Source: Dermacentor variabilis (Eukaryota; Arthropoda; Arachnida; Ixodida; Ixodidae). Taken from it: 64,000 nucleotides of DNA. The notes beneath the pieces are model-generated. The model saw only the letters and a program-made list of their open reading frames with translations, did no database searches and was not told the origin of the DNA. Positions 1 through 12,430 of this stretch are shown in pieces. The first letter of the stretch is position 1, and each line of letters opens with the position of its first letter. The stretch spans positions 254,703,778 to 254,767,777 of the forward strand of contig NC_134568.1 in NCBI RefSeq assembly GCF_050947875.1, given 5' to 3'. The position numbers and the translations under genes are program-made.

Positions 1-722
1 TACTTGCGAATATCTGTGGCAACGCAGCGACAAATCTCTGCCTTGTTACGGTTAGCGTGTAGCACCCCGTGCAAAAAGGATGCTCGACCACCATGCCTCA
101 TCGAAACGAAGGGTTAATTCCCAATTTGTTGTGGTTGTCTCGAGGGGTTGCCGGTCTGGCTGGCGCCCCGCAGTGCTTACAGTGCTTTGTGTAAGTGCAA
201 CATTGGAGGGGCCCTTTCCACGAACTGTCAAGCTCTACAGGAGAACTTTCGCGAACCAACGTCACCTAGAAGAATGGATATATCGCCCATCCACAATCAG
301 ACGCGCTTTCCACGAACCAAACAGGCCCCGCTGGTTGCCGCCAAAGAAGGAAGCCCGTACCGCCTCAGCTGGGAGCATGGATCAGCAGATTCCATCCCCG
401 GCCAGGCACCAGGGTTGCCACCTGCGGAGGCGGGGCCGTGCAAGCTCATCGGGGAGAAGTAATCAGCTGCCCATCCACAACCAGACTCAGTGCCTGTCAC
501 GTGATGTTGACGTGAGCGAGATCCCATCCCGCCTACGACTTTAGTGGGCCTATTTCACTTCATTGTGTTCTTCTTATCTTTCACCAACCGTTGAATAAAC
601 CATGCAAGTTTCGCACTAGAAGTCGTCTCGTCCCTGCCTGATCGCCATGGTCTACCGGACGCCTGCAGCCCGCCGACAACGCCACGCTACCCAATAGTAA
701 CGTCAGTCGAGCTTCGAAAAAC
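1..722 (+). mobile_element. LTR-like remnant of an LTR retrotransposon
   Basis: The segment looks like the downstream part of a long terminal repeat that begins before the window. It has no durable reading frame. A polyadenylation signal AATAAA lies at 594-599, and a T/C-rich stretch precedes it. The element would end near 722 (…AAAAACA). The sequence just after it (GTGGTCGGCAGCGGTGAGG, 732-750) resembles the leader of Ty3/gypsy elements, although I cannot name the primer tRNA. A 17-bp motif, GCCCATCCACAA with CAGAC, occurs twice (about 288 and 469). Neither the LTR start nor a second LTR is visible, so the assignment rests on style rather than proof. Confidence 0.3.
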
Positions 723-754
723 AGGCGTTGCAAGTGGTCGGCAGCGGTGAGGTA

Positions 755-2009
755 CGCTACCCTGGAGAACGCAACAGCCTCAAGTTTAGGACAGAGAAAT
801 CGGGAATTGTGATCTTTAATGAAGAGACGAGTGATTACGTGGTGTCAATTCAAGATAAGTCATACTCATAGTCAAGCAATATAAATACCTGTATACATAA
901 ACGAACGAAAGACATACTCAAGCAACCGCCAAGGCAGTCTGAAATTAAAGGGAAATGGCAGTGCTGCAATAATGAAACACAGAGCACTGTGGGGTCACAG
1001 TAAGTATGATGTGGTGCGTGGAATATGGGAAAGAGTAATGGTGCCAGCGCTAACGTTCGCAAGTGTGCCATTCTATGCTCATAATCGGATATCTTGTCGG
1101 GGTTTGAAATTAACCAAAGGTCGGTAGGCCATTTGACTTTGGGAGCCCACAGTAAAACGACAAATGAGGCAGTGCAGGGTGACATGGGTTGGGCCTCTTT
1201 TGAAGTCAGAGAACGGCAGAGCAAAATGATTTTGAAGAAAGGCTCAGGAACATGGATGAAAATAAATGTGAAGCTAAAGTGCACAAGTATCTGTACTTGT
1301 AAAGTGCGGCCACAGAATGGAGGAAGAGGTGAAGAAAGTTGGCAACCAAGTACAGGGTAATTGAAACCGTAAATATAGACAGCCAGGAGTAATCAGAAAT
1401 TAAGTGAGAAAAACAGAGACGGTTAACTGGCTGCAAAGAATGGAAACAAGAAGGACCATGGAAATTTACAAGAATGAGAAGAAAGAAATTAGAAGGTAAA
1501 ATCTGCACGATAACACAAAGGGCAGTGCCTTGCTATTTGAGGCTCGAGCCGATTGCCTAAGGACAAAAACATACCGGAGCAAATATTCGGAAATAGATGA
1601 GAAGTGTGTATGCTGCAGCGGAAATCCGGAGACCACTCAGTACATCCTAATGGAATGCGAAGGAATTCCCCCAGTGAGAACCGTAGGTAACGTACACCTT
1701 CCATAAGCGCTCGGGTTTAAAGTGGACGGAAGCGTCAACCGCTAAGCAGTCGAGGTAAGCAAGCGACGTTTAAAGTATGGGGAAAAAAAAGCAGAGAAGA
1801 GATGGATACGACCAGATCTCTTACAGTCGTAGCTAGCGGTAGAAAGTAGATTTTGAAGAAAAAAAAAAGGTTAAGGAGATGTATTCAAAAATGCCAGAAA
1901 AAAAAAATCACGTACAGCGTGCCTGATTAAATCAGGCAGGCTAGGTGACTATGTGTCACCGCCTCGTTTCAAAGCGGACGCCATTGAATCATCATCAGCA
2001 TCATCATCG
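755..2009 (+). mobile_element. LINE 3' fragment, plus strand, degenerate RT C-terminus
   Basis: This is a decayed non-LTR retrotransposon tail. Frame-hopping translation gives SLKFRTEKSGIVIFNEETSD near 770-830, VGHLTLGAHSKTTNEAVQGD near 1125-1180, and a cysteine motif CVCCSGNPETTQYILMECEG near 1609-1665. That order matches the thumb and C-terminal zinc region of a tick LINE that has no RNase H. Several frameshifts and stops separate the blocks, so no protein could be made. The 3' end reads into an ATC/CATCAT simple repeat at about 1988-2009, a common LINE tail. The 5' end is truncated directly after the LTR-like segment. The clade (CR1/L2-like or RTE-like) is uncertain. Confidence 0.7.
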
Positions 2010-3260
2010 GAAGCGCGAGAGAGGAGCATGGCTGCATACACGCCTCATGCATGACGCGTTTGGGCGGGTGCACTACTGTGTGTCGTCACATTGCTTCAGT
2101 GCTAATCGCAATAATGTCGACAACCATCGCGAACTCAGTTATGCTGGAATTTTTCACTCCATCATTGATTAATACTGTGGCTCATACCTTCCGAATAGCT
2201 CCTTCATTATACTCATTCATTGGACTTTGTTTTGTTTGACATTGGCGCCGTTTTATCATAACAAGGAGCGTCTTTCGCACGTATCGTACGCATTTCGCAA
2301 GACAGCATTTCTAAGTAAAGAAATACACTAAGCTTTCCGAAGCTGGAGTCAAACTGTGGTCTTTCTATAGCTACGAGCCAGACGAGAGAGACTGTAACAC
2401 CGAGCTAAGCGAGATCCACACCGAACGCAAACGCAGGGGCTCTTGCCGAGCTCGTGGCGAGATGCGTGGCCCCTCTCGTGTTAGCTCGTGCATTGTTAGC
2501 TCGTGTTAGCTCGTGCGCCCGTGCATTCTTGACACTGCAATCGGGGGTAGGACGAGGCGTGCAACACGCGCCGCTGCTGCATGCGAGTGCAGGCGGGGCG
2601 AAAGCTAGGGGCAGGCGGCCCCTTCGGAAGTCTGGCGTTGTCACATTACATCGCCGGCGCAGACGAGATAGCGAGGTTGATTCGATTTCTCGGTGAGAAC
2701 GGCCTGTGAACACTATGGCAGATTAGCCAAGAGAAAATTGGAAGGGAAGAAGTACAGCGGATCCACTAAAATTTTTAGAGCGCGTAATTTGTGTGCGTAA
2801 TTTGTGCAAGTAATTTTAGAGCACGTAAAAAAGGTTACATTTACTCGAGCCTTCGTCGCACTTTATGAAGATTGGGCGAACACGGTGGTTGTAGAGCGGG
2901 GAAGTATTCGCGGCGCTCTTCAATTCGAGCGCGGCAGCTCTGGCTGCGAAAAAAACAAAACCACTTTTGTCTTCTTTTTTCGTGTTCCATGCTACGAAAG
3001 CTTTCGTCGTGAAAATATGTGAGAGGGAGTTGTCACTGACGTCGTTGAGGCTTTTATCACTGCTTAGGGATCCGTCTGGGGTTTTGCTTGAACTGGTCTT
3101 GCAGAAAGTATTATTTTTTAAATTCAATCTTTCACTTAGCTCGTAACATCTGGAGATAAATTTGTAGTTTCAATGACACTTTGGGCAGCAAGGTGACAGC
3201 TATAGTTTTCATACGACTGGCTAAAGCTTCTATGATGCAATTACTGCACGTTATTACCTT
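2010..3260. other. No gene recognised
   Basis: No recognisable protein or RNA gene was seen. From 2400 to 2710 the DNA is GC-rich, with several spaced copies of TTAGCTCGTG (2475-2520). Around 2770-2830 the motif GTAATTTGTG and its variants recur. The open frames here are short and have no family resemblance. Confidence 0.5.
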
Positions 3261-3301
3261 GCTACGTTTGCTACGTTTGCTACGATCTTGCTACGTTTGC
3301 T
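3261..3301. repeat. Short tandem repeat, unit TTGCTACG
   Basis: Four close copies of a GCTACGTTT/GCTACGATC unit are packed into about 40 bp. This is a simple local expansion with no sign of function. Confidence 0.6.
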
Positions 3302-4950
3302 CAACAGATTCCCATTTATTAGCCCCCTAGTTTCACTTTACGTGATTATACTTATTGCAAGACTTCTTTCTTTGTTTTTAGCGGGCTCCAATAACTTTCA
3401 TTTGCGTCAGCGCAGAGTTATAAATGCTTGCGTCACTATTTCACACAGCTCTGTTCCGCTGCTCCCTCGAATGCAGCCTCTGCCTTTTTTTCCTTCTTTT
3501 TTTTCCTACCGAGACTCAGTACGCACTGGGGAAAGAAGTGAGCCAAGAGAATTCAGAATTATATCCCATCTGTTGCTGGAACGGCGCACTCGAAAGACTC
3601 GCCGACCGAGAACTTCCGGTAATTCATTGTTTCTTCTTCTTTCTTTCGCACCTTGCTTATGCGCCCGCGTTCGAGAAGAGAGAAACTTACGCTTCAATAA
3701 AATGGGCAGGTGGCGACGCCGCGCGGTCCTCGACTTTGAGATGAAAGAGCGGACCAAAAGATCAAAAGAGTACGCTTCGTGGTTTGCATAAACCATGCTT
3801 ATATCGATGAACTTGGGTGAAGAAAAAAAATATATAAGTATATATCCCGAGCGGAATAATGTTCACATCGTCCCGAAAAGAGAGCGCTGCGGCGCCTACA
3901 TACACGGCTCGGTAGAAAGCCGAGAAGCGGAGCCAACTCTCGAGCGTATACGGAATAAAGGAACCATAATAATAACAACAATAATAAAAAAAATTACGAA
4001 CATGAGAGAAGGTAAATCTGCTCACGAAACCCCGTAGAGCGGAGAAAAGGGAGAAACGGGAGTAGTACTCCACTTCATTATGCGGCTGCGGTTCGAAATT
4101 TTTCGTCTTTGAAAATTGAGTTGAGTCTCGCGTGTGAGCGTGTCGGCGGCGGCCGGCTCGGAAGGCGCGTATTCCACGCTGCGGCGCCCGTATTGGCGCT
4201 CTCTTGCTCTTGGCTCGGTGCGACGATGGCTCAATATACCTCAAAAACTTCGTTAGGCGTACACCCGACTCCGATGAAGGTGCCGGAAGAGCAAGCGATC
4301 CGGGGCGCACTCTCTGGCCTAAGCAGGAGCCCTGTCCGGGCCGGCATACCAAAGTGAGCGGCCCGAACGCCTGGGAATATGTTGGCGATAGGCGAACAGC
4401 GGCAGAGATCTGAAAGAAGAAAAAAAAGAGAAGTGCTACGGGGAAGCGTGTAAATGCGGCGAGAGAGGCAAGAATGTGCGGCAGTACATGCCGAAACTTG
4501 GGAAGCGCCGTCGACTCGCTCGGCTACTCAAAATTTTGCTCTTGCATCTCGCCTTTGTTTTTATCCCTGGCCCCATTATAACCGCGACGTGTTCGAAAAG
4601 CACCGACTGGCTTTCATGCACACAGACACCATTGCCCTCGTTGGAGGGCTTCTTAGAAACGGGGGAAGAAAAAAAGAAAGTTCTCGCCGTAACGCAATAA
4701 GGAGAAACTTCCACAACTCTCGAAATTTCTCGCACCCGCAGTTCGTCAGCGGCGCTTGTTCGCAGTGCCGGCACGGCGGCGTATCAGGGGCGGCGGTGCG
4801 TGTGCGGCGAATACGTATTTGCGCCCCCACACGGTTCGCCTTGTATGTGTACTTATGTCGTAACACGTCGCGTCGCATTCAGCAGCACAGTGCGCGCGAC
4901 TCCCTGCATAAAGTGCCCCCCCCCCCACCCCCCCGCCTCCTCTGAAACAT
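3302..4950. other. No gene recognised; GC-rich from 4100
   Basis: Open frames up to 167 codons occur, but they overlap in several frames, are rich in Arg, Ser and Phe, and show no family motif. An A-rich patch (AATAATAACAACAATAAT, about 3966-3985) and a poly-C run (about 4917-4933) are the only obvious low-complexity features. Confidence 0.45.
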
Positions 4951-5296
4951 TGTTACGTATTCGTCAGGACGAATCGGGCCGGCTGAGCGTTGCCCGCATC
5001 AGACGAGCGCTCACGCCGGCCTAAGACACACCGTGCTTAAGCGACAACAAGAGAAGTGGAGCCCGGGGCCAGGCGACTGCTTCTCGAAAACCTCGCTGTC
5101 TTTCTTCAACTGCGTTTCTACACCGTCTTTCTTCAACTTCATTGATCACAGTAGATGTTTCGCATCGTACCGTTTTCTTTTCTCATTCTATTTGTTCAAC
5201 GACGAGGAATAAATTCATGTGCGCTCCTTGCTGAGATTAAAGGGAGACAGTGCACGACGTAGTGTGACGGTGTTGTTAACGGTGCTATTCTTCAAT
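4951..5296 (+). mobile_element. Candidate solo LTR
   Basis: The segment begins TGTTACGTATTC and has a late AATAAA (5207-5212) in T/C-rich sequence, as many Ty3/gypsy LTRs do. A 5-bp direct repeat AACAT flanks it (4946-4950 and 5297-5301). With that repeat as target duplication the right terminus is …TTCAAT rather than the expected CA. Alternatively the terminus is …TAACA at 5300, which mirrors the TGTTA start but leaves no duplication. It contains no coding sequence. Both readings are compatible with a solo LTR, but neither is clean. Confidence 0.35.
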
Positions 5297-5301
5297 AACA
5301 T

Positions 5302-6783
5302 TAGGACATTTCATTCGAATACCTTCTTCTGATATTTTTTATTTCTTTTTTCCAGGCGACAGACGCTGGAATAGAAATACATTTTGCTGCACATTTTGAG
5401 CGCTCATAAGTTATTTATCGAAACTGGTGTAATGCATAGAGCTCCCAGCAAACGCTTGTCTGTTGAGTACCTAGCTGATTTGGATTCAGCGATTACAACA
5501 TGTCCCCTAAATTGATAATTTATATATTTAATAAAGGATATGCGAAACACTGTAAGAAGGCTTTCCCTCACTGCATTACACAATATGGCCGACTTGGGGC
5601 CTCATAGAGCCAAGGGCAGACTTGCAAACAGTGAGGACGTAGTGAGAAAGAGATGGTGGCAAGGATAACGGCACCAGCTCGTGCGCTCCTGCTTTATTTC
5701 TAGTCCTATATGGCGACACCCACCATCTTGTCGGTGCCAAAGGATACGTGTGGGGAGGCGCACTTGAGGAATTTCGGATGCCTCCTATTAGTTAAACTTC
5801 GTTAATTTATAATTGTATTAGCGAATGTAGCGCGCAATATCACACGGTCTTCGCACAAACAAGCTGTACACCGACGCTTTACAGTGCGCGGATGATTGTT
5901 TAACATGTACGCAAAAGTGCAGGCTGTACTACCGTGGGAAAGCGCGAGGCGATTAGTTTCCCACATCGGATTCTTCATTTTAGTCGTCATTCGAACGTAC
6001 GCTGATACCGGTGCGCTGCCCGGATGTTCTCCTCGCGTGCCACCTGGCTGGAGTGCGGGGAGCTTGCGAGATCTTACTAGTTCAGGTCGCTTTTCCCTTA
6101 CCTTTGTTTCCTGGAAGAAAACCACGCTCGTCAGCTCATTTCTGCAGTTAAGTTTGGAGCTAAGGCGTGCCGTGTAGATATTTGCGCTCAATTTACTGTC
6201 GTGCGGTCGGACAACTGGATTCTAAGCTTACGCGTACATTGACAAAAATCCTCTTTTACAGGGCAAATTTGCGTCTTCAGTGTTTTGGATGACTATGGAA
6301 GATTAGCTATACACGTATTTGCTGCATCCTGAATTGGGGTGCTACCTGCTTGTCACATACCTCAACTCCTCTCTCTGTTCTGGTCACCACCTCGCATGCT
6401 TGTTTTTCTAACTCTACGTTTTTCCCTCAGTGCGGAGCAGCCCGCTAGAGGAAGGCGAGCTCACGTCGAGGTGTCTTTTTTTGTTGTTAAGAAAAATTTC
6501 TTTCGCTTTTCTGACCACATTAAAAGAAATATAGAAATAAAATATTTAAAGCAATAAAACATTAAGAAAAGAATTTAGCCATTTTTAAAGCAGGCTTCTA
6601 AATTAAGAAATAAATTACATGACACTTCTTACGCAGGGCATAGAAGAAAAAAAGGGGAGACATCAGAGCATGCATCACGGATAAACGAACGTATAAACGG
6701 GAGCAGCAAGCGTGCTTCGTTGCATAGCTCCGCCGTTATGCGGGCGGTATACATACGTGTAGAAAAGGGCGCGCACGCATGCA
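5302..6783. other. No gene recognised
   Basis: AT-rich and mixed sequence. No LINE, SINE or LTR motif was found on either strand, and the open frames are short and featureless. Confidence 0.45.
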
Positions 6784-6869
6784 CCCCCCCCCCCCCCCCC
6801 CCTACACACACACGCACGCGCACACACAAAAACACGCATGCACACACACGCACATGTACACACACACAG
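6784..6869. repeat. Poly-C tract followed by interrupted (CA)n
   Basis: Nineteen consecutive C residues (6784-6802) are followed by about 65 bp of CA/CG dinucleotides with interruptions. The proline/threonine or glycine/valine frames read through it are artefacts of the repeat. Confidence 0.9.
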
Positions 6870-7650
6870 GCAGACAAACGCTCTTGTGAGTTTAAGCGAG
6901 CTCTGACTGCGATTCAGACTGAATTGCGTAAAGATTGTCGTGCGGCTGCCAAACGTTTGTAATGCGGTGCTGCCAAACTGTGACAACACCATAGACTGAA
7001 ACATGCCGTTGGTTCATACCGGTGACTTTGGCTCCGACATTTCGAACCGATTAAACAAACATATTTCTGCGTTCATGAAGGAGGCACCGGGACTCGTTCA
7101 TGTAAATGTGGAACACTCTCAACGGCTTGTACAGGAGGTGCAATCGATGTGGTTGCAAAGGGACTGCACAATTTGAAGACCCACGGCTACATCTCTTACT
7201 TGCCTTCAAAAGCCGCTACACCCTTCTCAATGCGGCACCCAGCGTGGGACCGTCTATCAGCGTAGCTCAACATAAATCTGCGAAACTCGTGGCATAAAGG
7301 CATCAGTAAACGACGCTTCAATGCAGCCCCAGGCGTGTAGTACTTCAAGTTACGTCAGCTAAACGAGAGCGTGTTGACTACATCAACCCTTCTCGCTCTC
7401 CCATATCTTACTACTCAGATCCCTCATTACTTGTTTAATTACGTAACAAATATTTATTCGCATGATTAGTTCGCGTCAATAGTTCGCATCAGCATAAATT
7501 CCCATACCGCGTGTGATCAACTGACCTTTATATGTTACATTAGTTTTGTGAATATTGTAAGCAAATTTCTTCCTTAGAGCTAGTTCTCCCGCGTCCGAGA
7601 GGCCGGCTACGTGCAAAACCCGGCTTCAGCCTGACCTGATTTTGCGGAAA

Positions 7651-7653
<3 letters not shown>
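6870..7653. other. No gene recognised
   Basis: Mixed sequence. No recognised gene or repeat family on either strand. Confidence 0.45.

Positions 7654-7738
<85 letters not shown>
7654..7738. repeat. (TA)n microsatellite
   Basis: About 42 uninterrupted TA dinucleotides. Ile-Tyr frames through it are artefacts. Confidence 0.97.
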
Positions 7739-7739
<1 letters not shown>

Positions 7740-8975
7740 TGCCATGTACGTATGCCACAGTCGCGCTAAACACTAACGGAAACTTATACGAGGTAGAATC
7801 CATTTTACAACGAATAATTTCAGACCACGCTTTGGCACCGTTTCTTATCCAGGCGTCAAAGGGGGTCCAAGTTCCAAACTAAGCGTACGCACTGAAATCT
7901 TGCCGACACCACACGATGCGTGGCGAAAGCAGACAGGAAAAAAATAACAGATTGTTGTGTGCATGTCCACTATATAGCGCACGCGTGTGAGCATCAAGTT
8001 ATCAAGAACGTTAAATACTCAATATATCACGGAGTCTCTCAATAAAATTCCTAAGAGGAACTCTGGCCCTGCGATAGTTCGGGAAGGATGAAATTATTAC
8101 ATGGATTGGTGTAATCGTCGTGCTTGTGGCTTAAGACGTTTTCGGGGCGTCATTTGTTAAGTCTTATCTAGTCTAAATTTCCAGGCAACCATAGTTTTCT
8201 AAGCACAGCAAGGTACGTCTGGCAGGTTGGGCCTATCGGTGATTCGGGACTACAGGTACAGCTCGAGAAAGACAAGACGGACAGATGCTCACTTTCAGCA
8301 AATATTATTCCGAAAACGCCGTGCAGCATATATGCACACACACATATTCACGCCTCCCAATCCTTGTGCTGCACCACGCAAATATACATCAGATACCCCG
8401 AAGCGTGCGGATAAAAGATCATCAGGAGCAAAAATTGCAATGACACGTCACATTTGCCGATAAACTCTATATAGCGGGAATTTCCCTATTTTGTTCATAA
8501 AGCTATTGACTGCAGGTGCTTACACAGACAGGTATCGCACAAAAGCGCAATCTTTTCCGCTTCAGTGACTTCACGTGTTACGCGATTCGTGTGCTTGCTT
8601 ACGACAGAGCGTTTGTTAAACGTGAGGGGACATTTGCACGATCTACAGGGACCAGCTAGCCATTCTTTAAGTGAGCCTTTGGTATTTTAGTCATGCTCCC
8701 TCGATCTACTGTTCGCGCAGCGGCCCGTATGTCCAACGTAAGACGTCCCACACGTGAGGGTAATCTGACATACTTTTTCAATGCACTCGGTGTATTAAAG
8801 ACAAAGTTTTTTTCTCTTAGCGAGTTACGACCAATTTTCTGTGTCGTGTATGCTTCTAGACTCTTTCATGGGGCCGATCCCGGAGAATGTGAAGCCTAAA
8901 GAAGTAGGCCACTATGTGCTACGGGGTATGTGACTGGTTGGCGTGATTTTCTGGCTATCTATATAACAATTAAAA
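7739..8975. other. No gene recognised
   Basis: No supported gene. The segment between the (TA)n tract and the tRNA-like relic has only short open frames without family motifs. Confidence 0.45.
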
Positions 8976-9050
8976 TTGTCTGACGCCAAGATTAGAAGAG
9001 ATGATCCCTAGCGCAACAGCCACATGCTCTAACCACTAGGCCATGGGCGC
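8976..9050 (-). other. Degenerate tRNA-like (SINE head?) relic
   Basis: Reading from 9050 downward gives GCGCCCATGGCCTAGTGGTT, a good match to a tRNA 5' end with a polymerase III A box (TGGCCTAGTGG). The expected B box further on is degraded. This could be the head of a tRNA-derived SINE or a dead tRNA copy. It is not a functional tRNA as far as I can fold it. Confidence 0.35.
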
Positions 9051-9194
9051 ATATCTAAGCAGGCTGAATTGCACATCCTTAAGAGTTTCCTGCGTGCAAG
9101 CCAGCGAGTTGAGGTTCAGTCGCTTGGCGCCTTTTTATCGCACTGTCAAGTGTTTTAACACTCAGCACAATTTTCCGCCGTCGTCATTCATTAC

Positions 9195-9847
9195 TGTTGT
9201 GCCTGACGATCCCTCAGAACAAAGGATGCTTCACCGGCAGACATGCGGCTGTCACGGGTGCTGATCACGCCTCATCGTTCACTTAAGGCTGCTCAATCAG
9301 CGTCACCTGAGTCTTACGGACAGGCAGTCAGGTTCCAGATCGGTTTTTCGAGCGCCCAGAAATGACAGCTCGCTTCAAGACAACGTTCCCCCTGCTGACC
9401 GCCACGAAGAGGTCCACTGATTGATGACAGGGTCATTGTCGAGAACACCCTGGGAAACTCGCCGACGGCCGGTTCAGTTTGCCATGTGGTTGACTTGTAT
9501 TGTGCAACGTTGAAGGCACGTGGGACGTTGGGGAACAGGAAGTGGTGAACAATTCGGCGTTTGTGATTGGTCAGTGAATTCCCTGGACGAGGGAAAGAGG
9601 GAAATAAAGGGCATAAAAAGCGGATCCGGACGAATGTGGGAGACGCTCGGACATGCAAAGGCTCTATAGCATGCGGTGTGCTCCGAGAGTTGGAGCCAAC
9701 TTTTGTAAAACTTGATCATGTACCTTTTTGAATATGATCCTTCTTCTGTTCTCCTAACGGTCGCTCGGAACCCTTCTTTCTCCCGGCACCTGGAACAGCA
9801 CCATCCATGGAACCTTCGTGGCCGCGCGGACCGCCGACTTCACAACA
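9195..9847 (+). mobile_element. Solo LTR with 4-bp target duplication
   Basis: A 653-bp segment begins TGTTGTGCC and ends TTCACAACA, so its termini are the TG...CA inverted pair TGTTG/CAACA typical of LTRs. It is flanked on both sides by TTAC (9191-9194 and 9848-9851), a 4-bp duplication of the size left by many retroviral-type integrases. Inside is AATAAA (9602-9607) close to a TATA-like CATAAAAAG (9610-9618). There is no internal coding region and no second LTR nearby, so it is best read as a solo LTR left by recombination between the two LTRs of a full element. The superfamily (Ty3/gypsy or BEL-Pao) cannot be told from the LTR alone. Orientation is given from the TATA-like box. Confidence 0.6.
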
Positions 9848-10060
9848 TTACACATATACCGATTTACTTCGTTTTAATACGTTTGCTGAACTACATTACT
9901 TACATTAACTGTACGATTTTCACTTGCGTCAGAATTTTAATGCCAGGTGGTGAAAGATGTCTAGCTAGGCGTGTTCGTGTTCCAATCGCAAATATTGGTG
10001 CACAGAAGAAATTGCATTCCAAGACCTCGGGGTAGACAGCTTAGCTTTCTGGAACGAATC

Positions 10061-10088
10061 GTAACACAACCTATATAGGTTGTGTTAC
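10061..10088. repeat. Perfect 28-bp palindrome
   Basis: GTAACACAACCTAT and its exact reverse complement abut with no spacer, centred between 10074 and 10075. A second small hairpin (TAGCCA...TGGCTA) lies about 60 bp further on. Confidence 0.9.
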
Positions 10089-10787
10089 TTATGCAGAACA
10101 CTCGGACCTTGCCGGCTTGTGTCATCGTTCTCCGTAAGCGTACTAGCCATGTAAGGGTGGCTAGCGTATACCTTCCGGTGAGGCTTTTCTGCTGCGAAGT
10201 GCCGCGTGCCTCACATCGCTTAAATATGCCCCCCCGCGTGTTGTCCGAACGCGGGCCCAGGATCTCCAGCGAACGTCAATTGCACTGACGCAAGACGGGC
10301 CCGGATACGCGCGAAGACCCTCTGTTCGTGTGGATGCCGCAACAATGTGCTGCTGCTTGTGTGGTGCACGCCCAAACTCAACGCCGGAGGCGGCCAGACG
10401 TGACGCTGCGAGAGCAGGATGCCGGTGCTAAGGGACGACGTCGACAGTACCCCGCAATTCAGTGCGAAGCGGACGCACACATCGTGCCCACCGTGAGCAT
10501 GCCGCAGTACGGGAACGCGAGGTCGACACAAGGCGACAACGTCGACAAGATCCTGGAGTTCTAACCGATGCTAACTGCAGTCATTGAGTTTTTTTCTGTT
10601 CATATGTCAGCACACGCCACACTACACGTGTTTACTTAGCTTATGCTTACTGCAATTCATACCGCTACTACAGCTTCAAGCCGTACATTTCGTGTAATAC
10701 TAACATTATTGTTATCGCATTCATTGCGTCACAGTCAGTTCGAAACTGATTTTTAAATAAATGTATCAGTGAAATCGACCAGTGGCC

Positions 10788-10845
10788 GGATTCGAACAGA
10801 GAACCTCTTGTACAGACTGAGCCCAGTACTGTAAATATTTCCCCC
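10788..10845 (-). other. tRNA-like B-box fragment
   Basis: On the minus strand the segment reads GTTCGAATCCGGCCAC, a full polymerase III B box, preceded by GGGCTCAGT, which is A-box-like. It may be a remnant of a tRNA-derived SINE. The cloverleaf does not close well, so it is not called a tRNA gene. Confidence 0.3.
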
Positions 10846-11762
10846 ACAATGGTATGCCTCATAAAGACATTGTAGCTTTGGCCTGTAAAACTCACAAAAA
10901 TATTTCAAATTAATTAACGAGCCATCATAGGCCAAATGTGGGAAGATCACGAAAATAGCTCAGTCTAATATGTAAGCCCATCTCGAAGGTACTGCAGTCT
11001 AAAATTGTGGGCCCATCCCGAAGACAACGCAGTCAGAAAATTTTAGAGTCCGACGCTCCTACTTCCTTCACGTGAAGTGTGATGCGATTGAGCGCGGTTC
11101 GCAGTGCCTCCGCCCCTATCTCATCCCCAACACGCTCAGGACGACTGTTTTTCACCGACTTCAACCGAAGGTTGAATCGTCTTCCAACCTTTTTGCTTTA
11201 TGTTTCTTTTGACGTTCTTTCTTGCAAGATCGATGGGCTAGATGACCTAGTCGATCGGCAAATACTGCTGAGTCTTGCGGGTGCAGAAAACACTACTCGA
11301 ACATTTGACAGTTGTGCGACTTTCTTGAAAAATTATGTTGCACTTCATGCATACATGGAAAGGGTCACCTTTTTCTTGTTCCCTGGAGCGTCTCGTTTTT
11401 TAACTGTACATCCTCGAAAGTTCTTTCACGTGTTTGCAGATACGCGCACGATGCTCATGATCGTCAAGGGTGGCCAGGGGTTCTACCTGTTGCCCTAGCA
11501 TTTCTGACGTCTTGTGCAGGCAGGGCTTTGCCAGTGCGTTTACTACGCATAGGTTTACTAAACGCCGCGTTTCACCAGTTTTGAATGAGATGAGTTAAAT
11601 GGAAGGAGGGGTTCATTGCCTCACAGATGTTACAGGCAACAAATATGATCTGCACTCATGCAAAAAGGATACCAAGAAAACGAATCCTCATTTTTCAGGA
11701 ACTCGTCAGTTAGCTCAAGCGGGAAGGTGGTTAAAATGTTTTGTGCGTTGGACTAAAATTTA

Positions 11763-11822
11763 CCACTGTCCACTGCTAGTGACCACTGTCCACTGTCCAC
11801 TGTCAGTGACCACTGTCAGTAA
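11763..11822. repeat. Short tandem repeat, CCACTGTC/CAGTGAC units
   Basis: About seven copies of a CCACTGTC-like octamer alternate with CAGTGA over 60 bp. Confidence 0.7.
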
Positions 11823-12430
11823 TAATTTTAAAAAACGGTTGACGAATGTAAAAACTTTCTCACTTTTTTGGGTTCAGTGACGTCGCTTACGGATCTGTCA
11901 AGTTTCGCTTAAGCTAAGTCGCTTAGAACAAGGTCAATGCTAAAACCACTGTCCAGTCCTTTCTTTTGAAGATGGGGTTTGTCGTTTCAAGTGATGAAAG
12001 TGGACTTCAAATAAAAAGTTACCATTTCCTGAAAAGCATAACTGAAATACCCGACGCGTTCTCGTAACCTATAGTGCCTAATTACTGAACAGCATCGTTT
12101 ACGCTGGATTGCAACAGTTCTCGCGATACGGAGTAATAGAAGTCCTTGACGTCTATTGAACAGGCGTTCCGACCTTTCTCGCAACTAGAGAAACTCTAAA
12201 GCTTGTTTAGAACTTCTAACAAGGAATGGGTCGCCTACTTTCGGTGGGCTCAGTTTTTTCTGCAAGAACAGTGCGACTTAATTTTGCCAGGACTTGCTTT
12301 CTCAGACTAATAAGGCAGATCGAGTTTGTGGGTGTTGGTCCTGAAAAAAGTTTTTTAGACTGCGCTTTCTGCAATGTGCTAGGCTACGGCGCAGGCCATC
12401 GCAGTTTAGGCTATTGCAGATATTCAGAGG

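Larger units (their letters stand above)
9848..12430. other. No gene recognised
   Basis: Apart from the palindrome at 10061-10088, a tRNA-like B box near 10790 and a small tandem repeat near 11765, nothing recognisable was seen. The longest open frame (139 codons, starting at 11079) has no family motif. Confidence 0.45.

Noticed and set aside
3288..3791. 167-codon plus-strand frame
   Set aside because: Overlapped by frames of similar length on both strands, low-complexity composition, no motif and no splice or start context.
7540..7803. Frames with Ile-Tyr repeats (also near 17958, 34930, 35001, 41027, 41076)
   Set aside because: They are read through (TA)n microsatellites.
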